Assembly (NCBI RefSeq): GCF_048773025.1
Contig: NC_133546.1
Location: forward strand, 83,891,816 to 83,955,815
Direction of reading: 5' to 3'
Length of the DNA: 64,000 nucleotides
Source of the DNA: Camelus bactrianus
Lineage: Eukaryota > Chordata > Mammalia > Artiodactyla > Camelidae
Shown: positions 44,777 to 53,945 of the stretch, piece by piece
How positions within the stretch are numbered: position 1 is the stretch's first letter
Layout: each line of letters opens with the position of its first letter
Notes under the pieces: model-generated
Databases searched by the model: none
What the model was told of the DNA's origin: nothing
The model's input: only the letters and a program-made list of their open reading frames with translations
Translations under genes and position numbers: made by a program

Positions 44777-46747
44777 CTGACAATCAAATCAAAAAAGATT
44801 ATAAAATCTCACTCTTCTCTTCTGGACAATTAATTAGTTCATCCTGATAATGTAACTTCTAAAGATACATTTTAATTTCCCAGTTAAACTGTTAAAAAAC
44901 TACCTAAAACAAAAACTCTGAAAGACAAATATATTGTATCTAATACAAGTGGCATGCAAATTAAATTCAAATTAACATAAAAGAGGCTTTAAAATTGGAA
45001 AAAAATTTGCAATTTCCCATTAAGCAGGCTGTTTAATTCCAACATGTAAAATAATAAACTAAGATATTTATTTTTTGCTTCCCACACTTTTATCTGTATT
45101 CACTTTGGTGATTTTAATCTCTATCTTGGATTTGAAAATTCTTGATCATAGTCTCTCCTGGCTACACAGGTAACACGCTAATAGCAGAATCTCTGTTTGA
45201 TTTATCCTGTCATTATGGTAACCACTTACACATTTAATACTTATTAAATAAATGTACAAAGGGGATAGACCTAAGCTTCTCCTTCTTGGTCCTAAAATTT
45301 TTACTACCCCACCTATAAAGGCAGGAGCCTCCTCTGTAAGACAGAGTGTAAATGTATCTCCTGAGAAGGATTCCCCAACAAGGGCTGTCTTTACAGCGTG
45401 TTTTTAGATAAGATGTTTTTATGGGACATTTCAATAAAAGGATCAAGGACCTAAGCTTCCCAGTATGGTGGGAGTTGTGATGGGCATGGGAGGATGCTCA
45501 CTTGGGAGGATGAGTTGTTAAAGACACTAACAGTGAAAAGGACAGGGCAAGATGAAGGGCGATTGGGAAACAGGACCACAGAGATGTGACATCTACTTCC
45601 CACTGTCATCTAAGTGATACCTACTTGAAAGAAACATTTCTACAGTTAAATTCTATAATGGGGGGTTATTTAAATGAAGCACACATATTCTCAATGAGTA
45701 GATCACATAATTTTTAGAGATTTAGAGTGCATTAGCATTTTCAGAGTACTTTTTACATCAATAACAAGTATTTATAAATTCCTGTGTGCTAAATAAGTAT
45801 GTGGAATTATTTCCATTTTGCCTTTAGACTTACTACAGCTTAACCTATTCACTGCACTGATACAGAGTAATTTTTCTAATGAATAAAAATGATAATGTAC
45901 AAACTTGTTAAAGATTATTTAATTTCTCCATCACCAGATTTATGAACATTTAGGCCTATGTGTCAGGCCCCATTTCTTGCCAGCTTTTTCACCAACACCT
46001 TGCATTTAGGTTATATTGCATTACCCAGAGGTCGGGAAATGTTCTTTCACACATCCATGTCTTTATTAGGTCCTGTGTCCTCTGAGGAGAAACCTTCTCC
46101 CCACTTTCACATCCTTCCATTTTACAGCCTAACCACTAATCCTTCTGTAAACACCTTCTAATGCTTTCCAACCTCACCAGCTACCCCAGGGTTTTAACTT
46201 CTCTCTTCCACAACTGTCCTCCACTGTATATAGTATCCAATATTCAAGTGAAGTATGAGTCCTCATTTACAGGTCTGTGGCCTCTCTAGATTATAAAGTA
46301 TTTGGATTCAGAAACCTTGTGCTTTTATCACTGTAGCTGCTAGAATTCATTTCATAGGACCTGATACATAGTAACCACACAATAAATACTTGCTGAATGA
46401 ATGAATGAATGAATGAATGAATAGCCAAGGCAATCTTCACAGCCAAGGCTTCCCCATCCCAGCTCAGTATTCTTTCTGTTATATCAAAGAGACTCTGCCC
46501 CATGAAACAATAGACCCTGCACATTTTAACAAATGTATACAATTATTAGGAACTATTATTAGAACAGAGACTAGCACTACTGTTCTCATAGTTATGTCAC
46601 ATAAGTAGTGTATTAAAGCTCATTCTGATTTGTTATTTATACAAATCAGCTATGTCTGTCACCAGTTTAAATATTAGTAATTTAGAAAACAAAAGTTATT
46701 GATTTATCCACTCATCAAAAAACATTATGACAGATCTACTTACATAC
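44777..46747. other. Junction zone between USP32-like and NAALAD2-like segments
   Basis: No exon of either family is seen. About 45900-46430 is an L2 3' part on plus (CATAGTAACCACACAATAAA, TACTTGCTGAATGAATGAAT) ending in a (GAAT)n run. The duplication breakpoint between the two gene pieces should lie in this interval. Confidence 0.55.
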
Positions 46748-46815
46748 CTCTTTTGTCAGTTTATATACCAACTGGAAAAGAAGGGGTGTACAGTCAACTC
46801 TGAGAGTATAATTGC
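46748..46815 (-). pseudogene. NAALAD2: NAALAD2-like exon 4 of 4 (NYTLRVDC segment)
   Basis: On minus, TTTGCAG then [20 protein letters not shown] and KE, then GTATGT; 68 bp, no stop. NAALAD2 has [20 protein letters not shown], and the paralogue FOLH1 has MYSLVHNLTKE, so NAALAD2 is the closer match. NAALAD2 is a type II membrane zinc peptidase cleaving N-acetyl-aspartyl-glutamate. The next exon (IPSPDDGFESKSLYE) is not found further along. Confidence 0.88.
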
Positions 46816-46959
46816 CTGCAAAATAAATAAGAGAGTATTTTAATACCTCCAAATGGACTTCAAACCTGTATTTAATTCTAACTTTATTTTCTAATTATAA
46901 ACAAGTTATAACAGATTTCAAATTGAAGGCATCATTCCTGGAGAATTAAAAATAGGGTG

Positions 46960-47280
46960 GACCCTACAGATTATCATATTCAGTGAAGTATGTCAGACAG
47001 AGAAAGGCAAATATCAAATTATATCACTTATATGTGGAATGTAAACAAACAAAAAAATGATACAAATGAACTTATTTACAAACCAGAAATACATTCACGA
47101 CATAGAAAAGAAACTATAGTTACCCAAGGGGAAAGGGGGAAGGGAAGAGAGATGTTAGGAGTTCAGGACTAACAGATATACACTATTATATATGAAACAG
47201 ATAAACAACAAGGACCTACTGTATAGCACAGGGAATTATATTCAGTATCTTATTATAACCTATAATGGAAAAGAATCTAA

Positions 47281-47332
<52 letters not shown>

Positions 47333-47405
47333 AACTGTGTAACTTTGCTGTACACCTGAAACTAATATTATAAATCAAATGTACTTCAGTAAAAACAAAT
47401 AAATA
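46960..47405 (+). repeat. L1 3'-end fragment with (TATATG)n expansion
   Basis: GTATAGCACAGGGAATTATA, ATGGAAAAGAATCTAAAAAT, then about eight TATATG repeats at 47284-47331, then TTGCTGTACACCTGAAACTA. The microsatellite lies at the usual tandem-A/T position of this L1 tail. A short GATA/GACA run follows at about 47417-47456. 47460-48168 holds nothing recognised. Confidence 0.85.
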
Positions 47406-48168
47406 AGATTTTAGAATAGATAGATAGGTAGGTAGATAAATAGACAGACAGACAAACCGTCTGGCTAAAACTAAAACACAAGGTGGAAATAACTCTTCAG
47501 GAGCCAGAGAGGCTGCAGCACACACTCGGGATAGGAGACTGCAGAGGCGGACTCTGCTGCTAAGGCCGCAGCTCCTGCAGTAACAGTAAGGGCCATTGCT
47601 CATTACGGCAGCAGTACCTAAGGGTCTTTGGCAAAGGAAGTGGTAAGGCCATAAGGTTCATGTTTTTATTCATTCATTCAATTCAATATCAAGACTTTAG
47701 ACTAGAGCATGTCAGTAACTAACATGTGTCCTGTGACACTTACCTAGAAATAACCATAATATGATGAAAGCCTACAGATGCACATGCCACATGTCAGGGT
47801 CAAAAGGAAGTCTGTAGTGGGTGCTTATTTCAGAGTTGGTCCAATACATACAGGAACTATTTCTGTATGAAATATTTTACCCCAACTTTTAAAAATAGCT
47901 CCACAGGAAGAATGTCAAAAGTACTAAAGTTTTAAGTAGTAATCCAAGATAGGCAAATGGTAAATATTCTAAAGAAATTAGGATCAATAGCTTAGTTATG
48001 AATCATATTGATTCATTTGAATCATAATAATGTTCTCTCTGGTAAAATGGAGAAATGGAGGTATTATTGAGGCATCTCATAGAAAGAGGATAATCCTAGT
48101 TTATGAGTTGGAGTTGATAGACTTAAATACTGGTATACTATTTAATGACAATCTGAAATAAAATTTAC

Positions 48169-48232
48169 CTTCTGTGTATGAGTCTGCATTGATATATGCA
48201 ACCTCTCTCTCCTGGAGTGTTTTCACATTCTC
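48169..48232 (-). pseudogene. NAALAD2: NAALAD2-like exon 3 of 4 (YINADS segment)
   Basis: 64 bp on minus between CTACAG and GTAAAT: ENVKTLQEREVAYINADSYT, E. NAALAD2 has [20 protein letters not shown]; FOLH1 has ENSRLLQERGVAYINADSSI. The Asp in the INADS motif, a zinc ligand in this peptidase family, is kept. Confidence 0.9.
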
Positions 48233-48699
48233 CTGTAGTTGAAGCAAAGCAGTCACTTAACTCACAGCATTTACAATTGTGGAAATACAAGCAAAACAAA
48301 CAAATTAATTCAGTAAAAGAGTGGTTTGCAGATACCATTATAAATCAAACGCCTATGCCTTTGACCATAATTTTAAGAAAATGCTATTAACTGCTTGATA
48401 ATATTAATGCAATTAAAACAAGAAAAATACTAGTGATGCTGTAGCCACTTTTCATAGCAACAGCACGGAGACCCAGAGGAAAACTGCCCCTGATCCCCTG
48501 CACCATAATATGAAGGGGGAAGGCTCGGAGATGCTCAGCCTCACCCTGGATCTACTGGAAGAGAAAGTAAAGTAAGGCCTGGAAATCTGTACTTTTAAAA
48601 GGTGTCCCTGGTAATCCTTACAGACATTAAAGTATGAGATCCCTTGACATTGGGGATCCAAGTAACTTTACCATATTAAAAGTGAGGAAGTTGGAAATT

Positions 48700-48960
48700 T
48701 GATTTATCAAGAATTTTTTGAAAGAGAAGATATTGATGAAAAAGAAAAAGAAAGGAGGGGAGGATAGAGAAAAAACTAGAGGGAGAGAAGAGTGGCTATT
48801 AGGACAAAGACAAGACATTTCTCTCTCACACATACATGCACACAAGCACACACATTCTAGAAAAATACAGCAGAAGAAGACTAATGCCATCACACACATG
48901 GGAATATGCAGAGAGAACTCTTTTCTTCTCTCTGTTTCTCTCTCTCTCTCTCTCTAGCTT
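48700..48960. repeat. Purine-rich stretch and (CT)n microsatellite
   Basis: A GA-rich stretch at about 48716-48795, CA-type runs at 48827-48856, and (TC)n at about 48936-48957. They make chance frames on both strands. No exon is seen from 48233 to 48700. Confidence 0.7.
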
Positions 48961-49034
48961 GCTACCTTATAAGAGCAGTTACAGTAAAAACATTTAAAGC
49001 TGTGAGTGGTCATCCCACAAATGAGAATTCTCAC

Positions 49035-49100
49035 CTCTGCACTTGGCCACACGGGATAGATGACAGCTGAATCTGCTGCAGAGTTTCCATTATGACAGAG
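49035..49100 (-). other. Exon-like interval of unknown origin
   Basis: 66 bp on minus between TACTGTAG and GTGAGA, open in two frames (one reads SVIMETLQQIQLSSIPCG, another GNSAADSAVIYPVWPSAE). It lies between NAALAD2-like exons 2 and 3 but matches no part of NAALAD2, FOLH1, USP32 or HTT that I recall. It could be a cryptic exon or chance. Surrounding 48960-50400 is otherwise blank. Confidence 0.2.
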
Positions 49101-50400
49101 CTACAGTAGAAATAAAAAAGATTCCTTAAATACATGTAAAGGTAAATGTGCTGCTGAATATGATCAAGAAGCTACTAGAAAATGGGAAACAATATTCAAA
49201 TTGTCTTTTAAGTCACATGAATTTAAATTAATGTAAGGCATATTATCTTGTATCTTGGATTTATTTTATCTGTATTCTAAGCTGCTTAAATTATAGAAAG
49301 ACACATGTATTTCTATATACATGTATTCACAAGAAATTACATATTTCTAAAAGTAAATGACCTTAATGAATAAGATCTGATTCATGTAAATAACTGTATT
49401 ATGAAATGCATGTTCATAACACCAACATAATAATAAGACTTTGCAATATACATTGAATCAAATGTGATACAAGTAACTGTGATTTTATTCCCATACTTAT
49501 TTGATTCATATTATTATTTTAAAGTATGCAGAAATGAGTCAGAAGGAAAGCATTTTAAAAACCAGACACAATTATAAGAAAGATATGACATTCTTCAAAT
49601 CAATTCTATAAAATTTGGACTCATAAATGATGAACAAAACATAGGATAGTCACAGGAAAGTGCTTTTTGGTGCACCTGCCTTTAAAAAAAACACACAAGC
49701 CTACCATGAACATGTAAGAACTTAGAGTTACTGGACAGAGAGCCTAAGGGAAGAAGACGAAAGAAGGGGGCCTATGAAAAACACTTTAAAATAAAGCATT
49801 AAGAGCCAGTGACAAATTAAAATTAATCATAATTGAATTAAAAATAAATCCTTGAAATTTTAGAGTAATTCAATTTACAAAATCATTGTATTATACTTCC
49901 CAATCAGGCACTTTTGTAAATGGTAAAATATACCTATGGTTACAATTTAGTACGGAATCCATAAAGGAGAGACTATAATCAGAGTATAGTCATCTTAAAA
50001 GAGCATGTTGTTTTCCTAGATAGAAGAAATCCAAGGAAACTGTAAAAACTTGAAAATTAATGCCAAGGATCTATATCAGATTTTCAATAAGCTAATTCAC
50101 TTGTCAGAAGCAGCTTCCTAGGTTTGACTATTTTCTGAGCTTACAGATTTTACTTACTTATCACAAAACAAATACAAATAGAAACTAAAATATATTAAAA
50201 ATAATGAAAAACTTGGTTTGTACTTAGTAATTAAGAGGTTGTTCTGTTTTACCAAACTGATGTAAAAGCAAAATCAAACTCTATTTCTTAAATTTTCTTG
50301 AGTATTTATCCAAATTAAAACAATATCAGGTAATGGAACACATCTGTGATTACCCTGAGATACATGTTGACCAAGAAGATACGTTTTCTGTCTTAGTTAC

Positions 50401-50482
50401 CTCAGCCCATTTATGGAACCCAGAAGTCCAAATTTTTCTGCATCCCAGCTGGCAAAAATGGTAGTTCTTCTCGGTCTCCAGC
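50401..50482 (-). pseudogene. NAALAD2: NAALAD2-like exon 2 of 4 (WDAEKFG segment), with a frameshift
   Basis: 82 bp on minus between TTACAG and [28 protein letters not shown], matching NAALAD2 [20 protein letters not shown]. The motif WDAEEFG has become WDAEKFG; its second Glu is a zinc ligand in this family, so the peptidase would be inactive even if made. One base is missing near the end (TCCATAAATGGG where TCCACAGAATGGG is expected), which breaks the frame into exon 3. Confidence 0.9.
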
Positions 50483-50587
50483 CTGTAATCATTGTTAACA
50501 TACATGGTTAGGTACATCTGCCTAAAAACAAAGGAAAATTCACTCAAGTCTCTTTCTGTCATCACTTGCCAAGGAAACATTATTTAC

Positions 50588-50703
50588 CTCTACTAATCAG
50601 TTTTCCAAAATTCTGGACAACTTCTTATAAATCAGCAGTTCCACTGGTTAGGTCAGTACCTCCAAATACCCAGAAGTCCTGATGATCTCCCAGAATAACA
50701 CAC
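50588..50703 (-). pseudogene. NAALAD2: NAALAD2-like exon 1 of 4 (HRDSWVFG segment), with a stop
   Basis: 116 bp on minus between AAACAG and GTAAAT: CVILGDHQDFWVFGGTDLTS, GTADL, stop, EVVQNFGKLISR. NAALAD2 has [20 protein letters not shown] and LQEIARSFGKLMSK. The metal-binding His and Asp of the [8 protein letters not shown]/ID motif are kept. One in-frame TAA. No earlier NAALAD2 exon is seen before the HTT-like segment. Confidence 0.9.
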
Positions 50704-52330
50704 CTGTTTGGAAAGGAAAGAATTCAAAAGAATGACAACTTAGAATTTATTATAAAGAGCAGTAATTTATGTTTTTAAATTAAACTTCCTCCTGCTTGAG
50801 TTTCCTCCATAGAAAACCATCAAGGTAGTGTCTCCTTTTAGAATTTACCTTTTTTCCCCACATTTAATTATATCACATCAACCAGGAAAAAAATATTAAG
50901 AGTTGATTAAAATTTATCTTCTCTTACTCCTGTAATCTTTGTAAAAACAAAATGTTTTAAGACATTTTAAAAAATTCACCAACTCACCAAGTTTCACAGA
51001 TCCTCAGGTAGTTCTGATTACATCGTAAATGCTTGTGATTTTCTTGATGTTATGAACATGCATTTTAACCTTCCTAGAATTTCACAAAGGGAACAAATTA
51101 CTTCACATAGAGCATTATGTCTAACAGGTTCCTTCCAATGTTTTATTCTAAGTCTCAGAAGTACAGAAAACTGTTTAATAGGATGATAAATTCCCATATG
51201 CCCACCATCTAAATTCAATCATTGTTAATACTGTTGAACTATTTGCAAGCAAGTTGCGCAAATCATGACAGTTCTCTCCTATGTATTTAAGAATGCACCT
51301 TACGGTGAGATTAAAAAAAAAAATCAGTATTTTATATTTTTCCTCCCTCATAGCTCTATTGTTGGTATTTATTTAAACTTCAAAATCATTATTCAACGTG
51401 AAAAAGAATCTTGTTCTTAGCAATTAAAAAAAAAAATTGTGTATTTGTCCATTTAGAGCTGAAATCAATTAAAGGATATAAGCCCCAGATGCTTTTTTTG
51501 ATATTTTGACCAGGGAAAATTTCTGTTTCTGACTTTTCTCTTAAACTGTTACTGAAGCTACATACTCTGTTTTCCTTGTGTCTGTATGTGTCTGTTTATA
51601 AATCACATTTTTCATTCTGTACCTCTAGAGGGTATTAATACATGAGATAATAAAGTCTATGTTAAAGGAACTCAGTTCTAATTGAGTTAAATAAACACTT
51701 TTTAAAAAATTCTTATAAAATAAAACTGAACTTCTAATATCTTAAGAGTTTTGAAATTTTAAAACAAGCTTCTTACAGAACTTATACAATACTTGCAGAA
51801 TCCAAATTCACATTGCTAAGGCAAATCATTAACCAACAAGGCTCATTTAACCATTTTAGTTTAATAAAAACAGCTATCTCCTCTCTGATTCATCAGTGTG
51901 AAGTTTCCCTTTCCCTCTACATTTCAAGCCAGTCAAACGAAAGTTCTGATCATGCCATGCTGTTCCCCAACCCTGCACAAGCTGTCCTCTGCAGCTGGCG
52001 TTTACTGCCTGTCTTGATTCTGTGGAAATCTTAGTTTGTGTAAAATTAAGCTCAATGAGCACACGGTCCGTGGTCATGCCTCCTTAACACCAGTGCTGTC
52101 CGGGGTTAGTAACAGTAACGACTATGCTGGTAAGCGCACGGGGCCATGTAGCAGTTAAGCGTTCACCACTGTGACCATCTAACCCACCCCCACAGAAGTG
52201 ACCAGTGAACTTCGCTCCTTCCCCTCTTCTCTCCTACTCCTTCCCTTAAGTTAACCTAGGGTTTTGCAGGCATAGCGTTTTGACAGTTATCTGAAACACT
52301 GTTTTAAACCCTCAGTTGAAAAGGGAAGAC
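50704..52330. other. Junction zone between NAALAD2-like and HTT-like segments
   Basis: AT-rich to about 52050. About 51100-51300 looks like an old L1M piece (GTTGCGCAAATCATGACAGT). Composition rises to GC-rich from about 52330. The breakpoint between the two duplicated gene pieces should lie in this interval. Confidence 0.5.
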
Positions 52331-52552
52331 AAAATGTTACACCTGGCCCGGAGAAGGAGAGGGGTGGGGAGTGGCCCAGAGGAAGCCGAACGGGACGCGC
52401 GGCCTCGGATCACAACACAGCCCCGTTCCTTCCCGAGTTTCGCAGCCGGGAAAGCAGAGGCCTGGGGCCCGGACCGCCTCGGGCCCTTCGGGGGAGGCCG
52501 AGGGAGGGACGGAGACCCGCGCAGGGCTGGGGAGGGGCCCGCAGGGACTCAC

Positions 52553-53125
52553 CGTCTGTGCAGCGGCTCCTGACCCACGGTGGACGGGCGGCGGTGGCGG
52601 TTGAGGCTGCGGTGCCGGCTGAGGGGGCTGAGGCGGCGGCGGCTGCGGTGCCGGCTGAGGGGGCTGAGGCGGCGGCGGTACAGGCTGAGGCGGCGGCGGC
52701 TGCGGTGCCGGCTGAAGCGGCGGCGGCTGCGGTGCCCGCTGAGGGGGTTGAGGCGGCGGCGGCGGCGGCGGCTGCGGTGCTGGCTGAGGGGGCTGAGGCG
52801 GCGGCGGTGCCGGCTGAGGGGGCTGAAGCGGCGGCGGCACCGGCTGAGGCGGCGGCTGCGGTGCCGGATGAGGAGGCTGAGGCCGCGGCGGTACCGGCTG
52901 AGGGGGCTGAAGCGGCGGCGGCTGCGGTGCCGGCTGAGGCGACGGCGGCTGCGGTACCGGCTGAGGGGGCTGAGGCGGCGGCGGTACCGGCTGAGGGGGC
53001 TGAGGCGGCGGCGGTACCGGGTGAGGCGGCGGCGGCTGCATTGCCGGCTGAGGGGGCTGAGGCGGCGGCCGCTGGAAGGACTTGAGGGACTCGAAGGCCT
53101 TCGCCAGCTTTTCCAGGGTCGCCAT
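52553..53125 (-). pseudogene. HTT: HTT (huntingtin) exon 1-like coding segment, polyQ replaced by a Pro/Gln minisatellite
   Basis: ATG at 53125-53123 in GCCGCCATGG context. The first residues are MATLEKLAKAFESLKSFQ, against human huntingtin MATLEKLMKAFESLKSFQ: the amphipathic N17 targeting helix with one change (Met8 to Ala). Where human has polyQ there is RPPPQPPQPAMQ and then about 15 units of the PPPPQPPQPV type. The exon ends at the donor GTGAGT (52547-52552), as in HTT, and just before it the DNA encodes EPLHR in a different frame, so relative to HTT the frame shifts by a two-base difference near 52590. In the ATG frame the exon is open for 191 codons (573 bp) and leaves in phase 0, while HTT exon 1 leaves in phase 2. 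No HTT exon 2 was found on minus. HTT is a large HEAT-repeat scaffold; only its exon 1 is here, so it is a partial duplicate, not the working gene. Confidence 0.88.
52600..53071 (-). repeat. In-frame Pro/Gln minisatellite, about 15 units of 21-45 bp
   Basis: The core unit CCGCCGCCGCCTCAGCCCCC then TCAGCCGGTA codes for PPPPQPPQPV (or A in place of V). Every unit length is a multiple of three, so the minus frame is open throughout. The other frames on the same repeats give poly-Ala and poly-Arg-like shadows. The core resembles the human HTT proline-rich part (PPPPQLPQPPPQ), from which it may have expanded. Confidence 0.9.
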
Positions 53126-53660
53126 GGCGGCCTCCCGCCCCGCGGGGACAGCCCACGGATTCGCCAGGCCGACTGGCGGCTCCGGTCAGCAGCGGTGGCA
53201 GTTAACGGGGCTCGAGGCCGCCAGCAGGTGCGGACCCCAAGCGCGCGGCCATCTTGGAGCCGTCCCGACAGCCCCCGCGGCCCTGCGTCCTGCCACGCTC
53301 CGCCGGTGGGGCGGGGCCGGGCCGCGGGATTGACAGCCGGAGGCAGCGGCCTCCGCCAATGGCTGCCGCGCCCGCCCCTTGGGCCCAAAGAGCCGCCACG
53401 GCTGCTGGAGTCACTTCTTCCCGGCGAGGGGCGAGGGGTACTGCACGGAGATCGGGAGGGCGGTTCGGAGGCGGGGTTGCGTGGCACGGCGAGGAGGGTG
53501 GGGAGGGCGGGGTGACTTGTGATTGAGGGTCTCTCTCGGCAAGGGGCGTCCCCGGACGACGCCTAGCTGGTGGCGGGGAGGCGGGGCAGTGGGCTGGGAG
53601 CCCGAGACCCCCGCGGGGCGCTAGCCCACCCCGCGGCGCGGGCGGAGGGCCGGCTCGCCG
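53126..53660 (-). promoter_or_regulatory. HTT-like 5'UTR and CpG-island promoter
   Basis: On minus, GCTGTCGGGACGGCTCCAAG then ATGGCCG at about 53272-53246 aligns with the human HTT transcript start (GCTGCCGGGACGGGTCCAAG, ATGGACGG). GGCGGGAGGCCGCC before the ATG matches the end of the human 5'UTR. CCAAGATGGC is also a YY1-type site. Upstream are a GC box (GGGGCGGGGCC, plus, about 53309-53320) and CCAAT in GCCAATGGC (plus, about 53356). CpG density is high to about 53660, then stops abruptly at AT-rich DNA, marking the edge of the duplicated piece. Confidence 0.8.
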
Positions 53661-53669
53661 GACAGCCTG

Positions 53670-53945
53670 CTGTAATATGCTGACTGTTATATATTTGGCC
53701 TTACCCTTGTTAGTTGCCTCAAATCACTCCTTGTTCACCTTCATGATCATTACCATAGATATACGTCTTACAATCCTCGTACTTACTATGTTCCCTCATG
53801 CTACAGGGCCATACACATGCTATTCTCACTCTCAGAAATAATCTTTTACACATCAATGCCCTACTCCCCTCAAGAGATTTGCCTATCTAATTCCAATCAC
53901 TCTCAGTGCTCAGCTAATTTGTGAATTCATAAAGCCCATTACATT
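53670..53945 (-). repeat. L2 relic, antisense to L2 3' half
   Basis: TGTTCCCTCATGCTACAG, ATGCCCTACTCCCCTCAAGA and CCAATCACTCTCAGTGCTCA match the order of L2 elements. Orientation is inferred and uncertain. Confidence 0.5.

Noticed and set aside
50401-50703. FOLH1 as the source of the peptidase-like exons
   Set aside because: Residues that differ between the paralogues (TSG after the ID motif, [16 protein letters not shown]) side with NAALAD2.
38440-53125. That this is the intact HTT, NAALAD2 or USP32 gene
   Set aside because: HTT exon 2 was not found, NAALAD2-like and USP32-like exons are partial sets and carry stops and frameshifts, and the three families are mixed.
52558-53515. Plus-strand frames rich in Ala (175 codons) and Arg (311 codons), and further minus frames of 248 and 312 codons over the same DNA
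   Set aside because: They are other-frame readings of the GC-rich Pro/Gln minisatellite. Only the minus frame that begins with the huntingtin N17 helix has independent support.
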